Below are positions 35,516-46,945 of a stretch of 64,000 nt of DNA, one piece after another. This DNA comes from Calvatia gigantea (taxonomy: Eukaryota; Basidiomycota; Agaricomycetes; Agaricales; Lycoperdaceae): assembly GCA_025093985.1 (NCBI GenBank), contig JACAAK010000004.1:2790001-2854000 (forward strand). The letters are read 5' to 3'. Positions within the stretch are counted from its first letter, which is position 1. Every line of letters starts with the position of its first letter. The notes beneath the pieces are model-generated. The model saw only the letters and a program-made list of their open reading frames with translations. It had not been told where the DNA came from and did no database searches. A program made the position numbers and the translations under genes.

Positions 35516-36918
35516 TTACACAATTTGCGTCTCCTCTTTTCCGTTGGACTCACCTCCCTTGTCGGAAGGAGCCCTGTCAGCGGGCTTGGCAGATTGAGAG
35601 ATCTGGAGAGCCTGGCGAATGACTTCGGCCGTTTTGAGTCCAAGGCTGTAATACCCATCGTTCATCTTCGCGCTGAACATAGTGGTGTGGCCTTCTACTT
35701 CGTCAGAGGCTCGTGTATTCTTACCGGCGACGAAACACTTCCACTCGCGAGATGTTCTCTTTGCTGTGACTATAAATGTCCGTTGTGTCAAATGCATGGG
35801 CGGAGCCTCGGGAAGAATAACATAGAAGCTAATGGTCTTTAGCCCCATGGCAAGAGTGCATGTTAGAAATAAACATACTTCTGAAAAAGGATTCCATGCT
35901 TCTCTTGGACGTCAACTAGGGTATTAATCCGCTGGCGAAGTCGGGACTCATCCCATACATTCCCAGCATATTTGATATGATCCATGAACCACGAGTAGCC
36001 GCGATTGAGATCATCACGTTTGTAGTACGCGGCGCTCGCGGTAGCCCCAGCCAGCAACGCCCCACCAATGGCGAAAGTAGCTGGCGCCCACTTACTCCAG
36101 GGTGATGTTGCAGAGGTGCCTGGAGTAGCCCGCGTTTCAGCAGCCTTCTTCGCACCAAGGCCAGCAAAGGAGCCAAGGATGGCTGATCCAACGGTTGTAG
36201 CAGCGTTGGCATGCTCGGCAACCTTAGTTGCACTGTTCTTTACAACGTCTGGATTAATGCCCAAGAACTAGACAAGGTCGCTTGAAAAGGATGTTTCAAC
36301 AATGTAGAGTGGAATCATACTGGAGTGTCGAAGGTGACGCAGGCGACGATCTTGGGCCACAGAGGTCCATCCTGATCGGGTCTTGTCTTCACGAACTCGA
36401 GCAAAGAATCGGCAGCCAAAAAACCGCCCATACTAAGCGTCACAGGGGTTAGAATTATCACAAACGTCTCGAACATTGCGCACCTGTGGCCACAAAGTAC
36501 GATTTTTGCGCTCCCTGCACCTCCGAGCTCGTTCTCCCGTTGGACAGGTTAGAGTTGTGAGCCAATCCGCGAAGCGAACGACAGCGGCAGTTCTGTATCA
36601 CTGGGATGTTAGGAACTTTGATGCCGGTGACGAGTGGGGGATAATACCAGCTCTCCTTTCGTCTGAGAAACTAACAGTTAGATAGTGAAGGTTCCTGGCA
36701 TGAGGCCCTCGAAGACTCACCTCATATGCAGGGAATAGGATGCTCTCAACGCTCATATTATCGATAGTCTCTGAGAGGACATGTTGTAACCGCTTTGGAA
36801 ATTCTCCAAACGTCTCGTCGGTGCCTTTGAAACCATGAATGAAAACGATGAGTAAAATTTCACTTGGAGGCACAGTTTTAACGAGCGCATCGTTATCGTG
36901 GTTTAATGACGTTGCCAT
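35516..36918 (-). CDS. DUF676-like alpha/beta hydrolase with membrane segment
   Basis: Proposed start ATG 36918 (MATSLNHDNDALVKTVPP); another ATG lies four codons upstream. 'LLIVFIHGFKGTDETFGEFP' matches the oxyanion strand of DUF676/lipase-like serine hydrolases. The nucleophile motif is 'LCGHSMGGFLAADSLLEF', split by an intron near 36450-36482. 'VACVTFDTPFLGINPDV' is another conserved lipase block. A segment 'APATFAIGGALLAGATASA' near 36025-36090 looks like a membrane span or hydrophobic hairpin, preceded by an Ala/Gly-rich stretch. A region 'YFTIS...RTFIVTAKRT' and a charged tail follow. The substrate is unknown; lipid or acyl ester is a guess. Roughly 400 residues. The exact splice site near 35850 was not resolved. 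Confidence 0.78.
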
Positions 36919-37174
36919 GATACAACCCAAGGGTGTTTTGGCAGTACACGAGGGGCTTTATTGACCCACGGTGTTAGGTCATTGTATGTCTGATAAGTTG
37001 GATGGTACATGGGTAAAGCGAGGCATTTCCATTTTCGGACAGGTACAGACAAAACGAGCTACATAGTGATAGGGGAGAAAAAATTCATGTCCAAAGCTAA
37101 GCTCTACACTTCAAGGGTTTGGATTAAATGGATGCTGAGCAAGAAATGGGAATCCACATACCAACGGATGGCCT

Positions 37175-40100
37175 TCAAGTTAGGATAGCGTCCTGGGCTT
37201 CGGATTCGATGTCAGAGAGATCATAGGAATCAGTGGTGACTTGGTCCTCGGAGTCTCGCTTGTCCAACTTCAGCCGTTCCAAACTGTCGAAAATGATGTC
37301 AAGAGCAATGAAACCAAAACTGTTCGCTCCTTCCTCTTTGAAGGGACACATTTGGCTAAACTCCCAAGCCTTCCAAGCTCGTTTCAGTCCTTCTACCAAT
37401 TCTTCAAAATCATACGTCTTCTTCAGCGGCAGGAGGGCATTCTTTACTTCTTTCACAAGCGTCGTGGTATGAAGTCGCATGCGGTACATCCTGTCGCTCC
37501 TATATCTTTTCTGCGAGCATTTAGCGAGGATCGTCCCAGCAACGACTTCAGCTTCCAGGAGCTTAGCACCGGGTGTGTTGGAAATGGTATGAGTGGAACG
37601 AATGTAGTTTAGCTCCTCCTGGTATCCCTTGAAGAGGCTTTCAGGCGCAGCGGAGACTTCCTGACTGGGTAGGACATCATCTCCAATGTAAAATTCTACC
37701 AATTCCCTCAATGCCTGGGAAATGGGATCACGAAGGGGCTCGCGATCCTTCCAAGTTCCTGTCATCGGCTCTGGATCCGTAAGGGTGATGTTTCGGTGGA
37801 GCTCTCCAAGAGCGCGCGTTGACGTGTAATAGTCCGTTTCGCGAGGGGAAACAATTTCAGCGGCGTGCCAATCTGGCTTGCACCGGATTAGGGGCTTTGG
37901 CAAAGTATCCTGGGTGAGCTCAACATGTATCCCGTTTTTGGGATAATCCACGGCCTAGACGAATCATCTAAGAACTCATTTCAAAGACGGATGTCATCAC
38001 CCCCACCTGTGAACAGAGCTCCGCAAGGCGTATACAATCCGGATCATTCATTCCTTGCTAGAATGAAGATCAGTAATAAAAGATCGAGATACCTTGAGAG
38101 CTCGTACTTTAGACTGGTCTATGCAGAAGTGTAAGAGTAGTAATTTATCGATCTGGGATCGCCCAACTCACCCGCAATTGTAAGCAAGCGATCCGAGAGA
38201 AGTCCCTGTAAATAACGAAACCGACAGTTGAAAGCGCGCTCCCTCTCTCAGGATATTGAAACATACCAAGACGTCAGAGTTGATATACTCCACAACAAAA
38301 TCGCATATGTCGTCAACTGTGACATCCCATTCCAATGTTTTAGTTCCCATCGACTCATAATTCATGGGCAGTTCGTATGTCATCGGAAGCAACGGCTCAT
38401 GCTGAATTATCTGGAAAAGATCCCTGGACTAGCGTCAGTAGTAGCGTTGACGAGAAGGTTACAACCTTTACCCATCGACATCGCCACCACCCAAGCAGGA
38501 CGCTAAAGAACGATCCCCTGGAGATCCACTATCAGTCACAAGTGAATTAAGTACACCATTGATATCAACCTTGAGATGACATGACCAGCACGTTCTTCAT
38601 ATGAGCGAACAAACAAAGCATTCCTTCGGGAGGTTTTCCTATTGCCCGGACGCGTTGAACTAACCGAACACTCTCAATGACTGCTTTTACAATCCCGAAA
38701 GGAAACACACCATCTCCGATATGTGCTACCGGGCTACGGGTGACCATACAGTGACCTTCCAGCCACTGTGAGGGCTCGTCGACAGCCTTCTGAACGCACA
38801 CTAATGCAGGTCAACCAACATCAAAAAAGCTCGGTGGGTGTGCTCACCATAAATGGAGCCTGGGGGGAGGCAGTATACATTCTCGAACCCAGCTTTCACA
38901 TACGCTGGACCTTCATCTGCGATGCCAACCAGGAGGTGACTGTCGGGAACCAAGATCCTCGCACTATGTTTGATGTCCCTCATGATGTCCATCATAGCTA
39001 CTTCTCTGACTTGCTTCAGGAACGGGGTATCGATATTTGGTTTTTCGCGATTCTTGTTGCTGATCTCCAAGCCTAGGTCTTGTATCTGTTTAATCAAATA
39101 GGGGAACCTGAACGGCCGTCCAAGGCCATGGCCCCAGAGAACATTCCTGAAATGTTCAATACTGTCATGAATAGTGCGAGCTTCAGCAACTTCTTTGTCC
39201 TGCAGAGCTAGAAATGCGTCCTTGGTGACGCCCAGGTCTTCTAACAGCATAACAAGCGGTCTGTAGGTCGTAAGCAGTGTTGGCGGTTCTCAGGCTCTGT
39301 TGGGTCCCCATACCTGTTCAAGTAGCATTTGTTCGGGTGCTCGAAGGCTTGGGCAATCTCAATTGGTGCATTATCGTCGTTTGCAACCTTGAATTTGCGC
39401 ATCGATTCCCGCAATCGCATATGGATGCCGTTGCCCGTCTCGTCGAGTTGCGCATCGACTGCAACAACACCCTTATACCCCAAGAATCGAATTTGATACT
39501 TTGTCATTTGTGAGTTGTATTGCTCGGTATAGCATGACGTGTATTACACATACCGCTGAGGGTTGAACGGAACGTTCGCCATGATCCCGACGATTCGAGC
39601 ACAATTCTGCCCATATCCTATCCCCTAATGACTTCGAGATAGACCCGACACCGTCAGTGAATAGATAGGGGCTAGGTGCACCGTCTTCGAGTCCAGGGGG
39701 CTTGATATCTTCGACCTCTTCCCACTCTTCCTTCCTGATCGGCGCGGATGCTTCGGTAGCAGTGAAAGCCTGAGCGAGCCGTGCCGCATACTTGGATGGC
39801 TGTTTCATCAAGTCAGAGCCCTCAAAGTTTCCAATTTGAGCACGGATCTTCGCCGAATCGACCCAACCATATTTCGGATCGTTGTGTTGGAAGGGACACA
39901 TGAACCAGACGGCGTGTTCCCGTAATGCTGAGGACGAATATGCGAGAAACTCGAAACGCCTCCCGGCTATTTCAAAGCCCTGCTTTAAGGTATTCCCTAC
40001 ACGTTCGCGGACGAAGGAGGCACCATCAACCTCACGACTCCACCGGTACTGCAGCCTATCCTCGTCACGGAAATCAACGCGAATAAAGAAGTCCTCGTAA

Positions 40101-41577
40101 CCAGCGAATTGGCGAATGATGCGGTTGGACTGAGTAGCATAGGGTCCTTCCATGAGCATACGAGTGGGGGTGAAAGTAACATGACGGCAGCGGAAGGTGG
40201 ACAGAGAGATTTTTGATGGGACGAATTTCTTTTGGACACGATCGAAGCATTTCAGTGGGCTCTCGCGGGGTGGTCTGTCCCGTACAACTTCTGCGTATTT
40301 CCGAAGGACATCACCCACATACGAGCAATCATGCTGTGGGTGATCTTTACAGAGTTTGCGGACGCGAGGGAGGAGGGAAATAAGGTCATCGGTTTGTAAG
40401 AGCCCATTGTGCAGTAGCGCTTCAAGTTGGAATCCCACTGTCCAAGGAAAAGCACGGATTTCCCGGCTCAAACGGTAAATATTCTTCGCTGTGAAGAAAC
40501 CCCGGCTTGATGCCTCAATTTGGGGCGTTTTGGGGAGATCACAACGGATGATGAGATTTTCGGATATATCAGATGCCTTGCACATCTTCACGAACCTGTC
40601 GATGGTATCACCATCGGCATCCCTGTAGAGTAAGAGGCGCATATTGGGGGCAAATGGAGCGACCACGCGATGTGCATCATTTAGTGCGCCAACACGCTGT
40701 TTGTACTTTCGTTCGTCTTTGGAGGCATCCCCAGTTTGTGAGCGGTGGTATGGGAACGACTCGAGGACTGGTGGGGTCAGGGTATCGAAACATACGTCTG
40801 CAAAGAGGGAACAGTGAGCTGGGCGTTTCTTGGGAAGGTGTAGACGTACAGGGTTTTCCATCATATCCGACTCCAATTTTCTGGATAGAGGAGAGATTAA
40901 TCGCAATGCTATATCCAAGGTCGCCAGTGACCGGATTGCAAATCTAGGAGGGGTTAGCTTCGGTGTTGTGGAGTATGATATGACTTGGAACGAACTGTTA
41001 TCCGTATAAGTTTGTGGCTATACTCGAATTTGAGCCACCCAATGTCATCATTTATGAGGTCCTGTTTGAATTCAACGGAGAAGGAACGAGGAAGGAGCGG
41101 CTGCCTGTCGTGTGTTGGGTAGTTATCACGGTAGAACACTCCAAATTGGACAGAATCAATGCGGAATTGATCCGCCAGTTCGGCAAGTTTCTTGTGGAAG
41201 GCCTCCTCATTATCTGGTTCCACGAACGGTGTCTTCGATAGAGTTTCTATCAACGCCTTTGAGGGCTTTCTCGTACGATCTTGATCCCTGAAGAACTTTA
41301 TCTTCTTGTTGTTCCCGGTGGCGGGATCTTTGACACGGATAGGGTTTTCATCCACGTGTCGTAAGAGCTTGATACCGAGTACTTCTGAAGGGACCGTCAA
41401 TGTCCCCATACCGCCGTTTCGGATATCGCTGACATTGCTTTTGGAGAGTTCAATCCTGAAATTCTCTTTACGAGACCCCTGAGGGCGAAATTCGTCCGAG
41501 TGGAGGACGCCGGCGATCGCACGAACAACATCCCAGTAGCCAGCTTCGTGAGGTATGTGTTTGACTCCGATTTCCAT
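37175..41577 (-). CDS. Cellular RNA-dependent RNA polymerase (RNA-silencing type)
   Basis: Starts at ATG 41577 (MEIGVKHIPHEAGYWDVVRA), an N-terminus typical of fungal RdRPs. Exons in order carry: a large central exon (39473-40918) with 'APFAPNMRLLLYRDADGDT' and 'YLFTDGVGSISKSLGDRIW'; 'QIRFLGYKGVVAVDAQLD' with 'MRLRESMRKF'; 'SARILVPDSHLLVGIADEGP'; 'EGHCMVTRSPVAHIGDG'; and the catalytic 'SCLGGGDVDGD' near 38450-38500 (fungal DxDGD, the Mg-binding aspartates, split by an intron). The C-terminal exon (37175-37951) is the all-helical end. These enzymes, such as QDE-1, copy RNA into double-stranded RNA that feeds Dicer and Argonaute. About ten exons and nearly 1300 residues are estimated. Motifs are intact, so it looks functional. 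Splice sites around 38000-38560 were not all settled. Confidence 0.92.
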
Positions 41578-41822
41578 GATGTACAACCACTACCACGATG
41601 AAGCTGCGATTGGGATAGATATGTGAGCACGATGGACGACGAGGTGGGAGCCGCGGATAGAGGAGTGATGTGGGTAGTGGGTCTCTTAAAATACACATCA
41701 CGGGCCAGGAAACGCCCACTGTTACTTAGTGGCTATTTTAAGACTGTCGTCTGGAACATACAAGAAGAGAGGATAAACGAGAACAAGTATGAACAGTAAT
41801 CGTGGCAATCAGCATTATATAC

Positions 41823-43191
41823 TCAATCTTGGCTCATACTCTGACTCCAATACGGCGCTTGTGTCTGCAGGGGCAGGTATGAAGCGGGTGTCTGACTATC
41901 CGTTGATGTCCAATTGTCCTGTGTCTCTGTCATTGGATGGTTCAATTGGGATACAGGTTGGGAGTCTTGGGACACGGCGAAGGCTACACGATCCGCGGAC
42001 ATGGAACCGGGAGAAGATGGTGCCGCAGTGTCTACTTCAAGTTTTGTCTCCGGTTCGGATGGCATCCTTCTGGAAGGTCGGCGCAGATACGACGATTGGT
42101 ACCAGGATTGCCGCCCAACGGGTATTCCGATGGAGTAGGTTGGTGAATGTGAGCTCGGAGGTGGGCTACGCTCGTGATTGGAACCAAGTTGAAGGGCCGA
42201 TTGGGGGTGTGAGGACTGTTCCGAATCGCCGTGAACGGGTTCGCCTTTTCGTTCCGACTGAGGTGTAGAGTGAGTCGCAATCTGGTGTCTTGCAGGAAGG
42301 GGAGGGTCTGCAGAAGCAGCGGAGTGGTACATCACCGCTTCTGTCGCCCCTCTCGGTCTTCCATCTTGTATAACCTCATTTTCTTCCTGCTCCATTTCCT
42401 GCGTGAGGTGTTGGAACACAGAGTCTTGAGATGACCCTTCTGATATACCGGAAAATTTGCTGTAAAGAGGTAGCTCAGAACGAGCGGGATTAGATTTTTC
42501 AGTGGCCGCTGCAACAAGGGAACTGAAAGGTGGAGAATCCGGTATTATGGAGACATCCCCACTTGGAGAATTAGGTTGTGAAGATAGAGAGGCAAAAGTT
42601 GGTGTAGACGTGTGAGCTTCAAAAACCTTGCTTTTTGGAAGAGGTGTATGGTGAGTGTCCCAGGGTGCTGAAGGCGCTAGCACTGGGGATGGGGACGCAG
42701 GCAAACCAGGATCCGTTGGAAGATCCGCAGATACTTGTTGGTGGAAAGAGACACTCGAGGTTTCTTGGGGAGTGGAAGCAGGTGGAGAAGGAAGAGATGA
42801 AGGCACATCACCCAGCAGTTTTCCTGGGCGAGCAAGTTAGGAATGGTAATTCAGAATTGTCCATTGATGTTGGCACACCTTGGTTGTCGTCGTTTTGTTG
42901 GGAAGAAACCTCTTGGAACGAGGAAGGCAATAACGGTAAGCTTGGTGTGTCCAGTGATTCCCAGTAATCATCCTCTGCAGCTATATGGGCCGGGACATCT
43001 CTTAAACGCTCCGGCTGTGCTGTTTGAGCATGTTCAAAAAGGTGGTCTCGCAAATCTTCTTTGGAATCAAAGCTACGGCAACACCAAGCCCACCAACAAC
43101 GATGGTAGTAGAGAGAGCTCTCATCTGAGTGGGGTTGAGATAGAACAGCATTAGAAGGTTGGGGCACTGAGCCGTGAGGCGGCGAGGACAT
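41823..43191 (-). CDS. C2H2-like single-finger protein with long Ser/Pro-rich tail
   Basis: Two exons joined by a 55-base intron (GTGTGCC...CCTAAC...CCCAG, near 42830-42884) that restores the frame into 'GKLLGDVPSSLPSPPAS'. The N-terminus (MSSPPHGSVPQPSNAVLSQP) is followed by one finger-like motif, 'CWWAWCCRSFDSKEDLRDHL' and 'FEH', with spacing C-x4-C-x12-H-x3-H (a second Cys directly follows the pair). The remaining 370 or so residues are low-complexity Ser, Pro, Gln and Thr, with no other domain. It ends 'QTQAPYWSQSMSQD'. It could be a DNA- or RNA-binding regulator, but one finger alone rarely gives strong specificity, so function is unknown. It is head to head with the CCDC97-domain gene, 130 bases apart. 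Confidence 0.68.
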
Positions 43192-43321
43192 TTGAAGATA
43201 TTCGCCGAGGAGAGTGGGCGTTTATTGGCACTACTACCATCAATGTTTCAATTATAGAACACCGGGTGACAAACAGATGATGGCACACATCCTCACACAA
43301 TCACCGTGACCTTCGTCGACA

Positions 43322-44108
43322 ATGGACACCGCAGAATTTGATGAAGGAGCTGTCTTATCGTACCTTGGGCTTCCACCAGACTATGAACCCTCTCCACAAA
43401 ACTCGACAATCCAATTTCTAAGGAAACACCTGTCACAACTACCTCCTCACATTCTCTGCAAATTCAGCAGTATCACCACGCCGAAGCTTAGGACTATTCT
43501 AATACCTATACGAAATAGACGTCTCAGATACGTAAACACACACCCAAAGGAGCTGGGTTTTGGGGCTGCTCGCAATAAATGGCCTGAGTTGTGGGAAGGG
43601 AGGGAGCGCCATGGAAAAGAAGAAGGTGAAGAAGAAAAGCAGTGGGCTGAAGGCGAATTCCTCAAGGGTGAGAGGAAACATATTGGGAAGCTTGGAAGCT
43701 TGTTGAGAGACTACGAGGAGGAACGCGAGGCTGAACGGGTGAGGGTCATTCGGAGGGAAATAGACGTGGTAAGTTCACTTCTTGGGGAGGAAGAGGAAGA
43801 GGAAGAGGAAGAGGAAGAGGAAGAAGAGGAAAAAGAAGAGGAGGAGGGGGGTGACGGAAATGAAGAAGGCGAGCCCGTTCCTGTAGAAGAAGAGAGCAAA
43901 GAGGAGAAAAAGCAGTACTTTGAAAGACTCATACGCGAACGCTTCATTTATGGTCTTCTGCCTGTAAGATTCAGTCTTCCGTGAAGCGACGCGCGTGTAT
44001 TAAATAATATGACAGGACATCGACTATGACCAGGTAGATTACGACGAAGCACTAGACGTCGACGATGACCGCGAGACGCAGGATCGGTGGTTTGACGAAG
44101 ACGATTAG
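43322..44108 (+). CDS. CCDC97-domain (DUF2052) protein
   Basis: Two exons; the intron (about 43964-44014, GTAAGA...GACAG) joins 'ERFIYGLLP' to 'DIDYDQVDYDEALDVDDDRE', the conserved CCDC97 C-terminal block that ends with an acidic 'RWFDEDD'. The N-terminal half is 'AVLSYLGLPPDYEPSPQNST' and a Leu-rich region. The middle is highly charged, with about fifteen consecutive Glu codons at 43787-43849. CCDC97 proteins are reported with the SF3b splicing complex in animals; that link is from the family, not from this sequence. About 245 residues. Confidence 0.82.
43787..43849 (+). repeat. GAA/GAG (Glu) microsatellite inside the CCDC97-domain gene
   Basis: A run of purine-only GAA and GAG codons gives a polyglutamate tract. 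Mixed codons suggest slow slippage rather than a young pure repeat. It does not break the frame. Confidence 0.85.
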
Positions 44109-44245
44109 TGCTCAGCGCTAAGGCTAAGCGCTAAGCTATGGTGTCTATCTTATCAGAACGTGACAAATGTGACTAGGGCTGTGAAGTGGACGTGACGGGT
44201 TTCTGTTTGTCTCTTTGAAGCCCAAGTTGCGAGAGCCCGCCCTAA

Positions 44246-46662
44246 ATGCAGTCAGGCCTCGCCCAGCCGGTGCCCTCCTCCCCCAATCTCAATTCCCCTG
44301 ATCCTGTGAAAAAGAAAAAGAAAAAGCGCTCTCCCGATGAAGCCCAGATTGCAGGGCCCGACTCATCCACCGTGAAAGACAAGGGCAAGAAGCGCAAACG
44401 CAATGAAGAACATCCTTCGGAAAATACACCTGTCGCAACTCTCCCAGATGAAGACCAAAGTGTTATTTCCAAGGAGGAGAGGAAGCGAAGGAAGAAGGAC
44501 AAGGCAAAGGCGAATGACACAACGAATGAACACACAACTGTCCCCGAACTCCAAATTCCCACCGACAGTATAGATGCCAGTGCCCAAGCGTCGACTGCTG
44601 CTTTGCTCTCTGCAATTGTGGCTGCTGCCGCTGCTGGTGCTTCCACTGAATTGCTGAACGTGCCACCAGCAGGACAAGTCGATCCACAATACCCGCCATC
44701 CATACTTCCGAGTGACCAATCCCACTTCATGCCACTCCCTGTGCCATACCCTTCTCCTCTCTCTCCTGTGCCAGATCCGTCGTCATTTTCCAACATGGGA
44801 TTGCCTTTTTCAGATCTCTCCTTTGGCTCAAACGAGGATGTTCTTCGCGCTTTGCAAGATCTAGGACATCGCAAAGATTGCCAATGTGCTTAAGACACTG
44901 GGAGAAGCTGCTGCTGCGAACATTCCGCCCTTATCGCATTATCCTCCAACGTCCTCATCATCCCCGGCACCCATATTTTATCCCATAAATGCACCCCCAA
45001 CACCTGTAGGTCAGCTCCCCGCTCCATCAAATGCTATTCTTGGAATCCCCCCAAAGAAGCCCTCCCACTCAAAACCGGTGGACATGACACCTACAGCTCT
45101 AGAACAGCATGGTAACCCAGACCATGCAGAAATGCTCGCGACCAAATGGCTAGGCGCTTCAAAACTAGCTGAGCTTGTTCGAACTGAGGGTTTGTATCCC
45201 CCCTCCATTTTTGTTCTTCTTTTTTTTTACCCACCTTGTCGAGCAGGCCTCGTATACAAGAAAGGAAAATTCTCGGCGATAGAGGAGCAATGTTTACGAG
45301 ATGCAATCGCATCATACCAAAGGGTATGTCTGTTTTTCTTTTAAATAGCCCGTTCTCATATTTGGACGTTTAGCAAAATGATTTTTCGGACGAGCAACTG
45401 CAAGATATCATTTTCCCCAAGACAGAGAGTCGAGACAAGACAATGCCCTTCTGGACATACATCAGTAAGTTTTCTGATATCATCTCGCCTCAACGTTAAT
45501 TTGACTTCCTCCAGCTGCCGCCGTTCCACAGCGACCCATCATCGCCGTGTATCATCACATTCGGAGGGCGTATCATCCCCTGAAACAGCAGGGCAAGTGG
45601 ACACCTGAAGAGGATGTGAGACTAAAACAGTAAGTGGTTCAATCTTGTGCAGTTTGGTACCCATCTGAGCTGGTAGCAAGGGCGGTGGTAGATATTGGTC
45701 AACAATGGGAGAAAATCAGCGCACGTGTTGGAAGAATGTCTTCCGATTGTAGGGATCGGTACCGCAACCACATTCAAAATCGTGATATCCGCGTCACTGG
45801 TGGGTTTGATCAGAGGGTGTACCTTCAACATATTAACCCCCTTCAGGACCCTGGTCAAAGGAAGAGGAGGAGCAACTAACGAAAATCGTCACCGATATGA
45901 CGGTTAAACAAGGGAAAGACATTGATAACGATGTCTTTTGGGGGAGAGTTAGTGAGCTTATGGGAGGTAGAAGAGGTCGTCAGCAGTGTCGTATCAAGTG
46001 GTAAGACCCTTCCGCAAACGGGTTTTGGCAATCAATCCTGATGAGTATTGCAGGACGGATGCCCTCAGCAAGACTGTCAAGAACGAGGGTCAAAAACCAC
46101 GTTGGAGCCAACAGGACGCATTTATTTTGGTGCATAAGTAAGCCTTCACCTTATGCTTTGCGATGCCTTCAGCTGTTAACTTCAATGGCAGAGTCGACTC
46201 TCTGCATGTCCGAGACGACACTGAAATCGACTGGAAGACGCTTTCAGATCCAGACTGGAATTTGTGGAGTGCACATACTCTGCAACGTCGCTGGCTTACG
46301 ATGAAACGCGGCATCAAGGGATATGAAAATATGTCACATGCAGGCAAGCACATATTCTCACCAGTTACGGTCTACCTAAATCTGAACCTCTCACAGAGAT
46401 TATGGATATCCTTAGAGTCAAGAAAGCACACCTCCCTCTCCCACCATCACAATCCACAAAAAAACGCAAAGAACGAAAAGTCACGAGTGCGGCTGCGATT
46501 CCGGATGCCGATGCTCTGAACAGCACCGATACCACAAGAGCCGGTTCGGAGAACACCGCGATTGCAGGTGGTTCCCAACAGGATTCAGAGCCAGGAATCA
46601 GACTTGGATTCTTCGTCGTCGATTACCAGCTCGGAGAGCAGCTAGGCGGGGTGGTGGAGTGA
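44246..46662 (+). CDS. Myb-domain DNA-binding protein, Reb1/TTF-I type
   Basis: Starts MQSGLAQPVPSSPNLNSP with a Lys-rich nuclear-localisation-like stretch ('KKKKKKRSP', 'KGKKRKRN', 'EERKRRKKDKAKA') and a long disordered part. The C-terminal half holds consecutive Myb/SANT-like repeats across many short exons: 'YKKGKFSAIEEQCLRDAIAS', 'GKWTPEEDVRLKQ' joined to 'QWEKISARVGRMSSDCRDRY', 'PWSKEEEEQLTKIVTD' joined to 'FWGRVSELMGGRRGRQQCRI', and 'KPRWSQQDAFILVHK'. This order resembles yeast Reb1 and animal TTF-I, which bind rDNA terminators and some promoters. About ten exons and 640 residues. The end is uncertain: the frame used ends at 46662, but the +1 frame (near 46590-46652) gives an acidic Ser-rich tail, so a missed intron is possible. 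Confidence 0.82.
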
Positions 46663-46945
46663 TCAAAGCATGTGCTCATGGTTTACTTGTATATTAACTA
46701 TGTAGATCAAATCAACACCTACATCAGCCCTGCCCTTTGTTCCCTCGCACCACATGTCTGATTCGACCCAAATGCACGTGGGGTGAGAAACTAATTCACT
46801 CCCACCTGGCTTGAAGAATTGTGGCTGTCGTGAACGGGGCTAATTCATTAGTAAAGTAAGTTAACGTGCACACACGGTACGCCATCCACATGTCGTTCCT
46901 AACCTTTTTATTACCAAGGAACGTACCCCCACCTTCGACCCCATC

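Noticed and set aside
39882..40100. Plus-strand frame inside the polymerase gene
   Set aside because: It is antisense to a strongly supported RdRP exon.
43711..43947. Ser-rich minus-strand frame
   Set aside because: It is the antisense reading of the polyglutamate tract.
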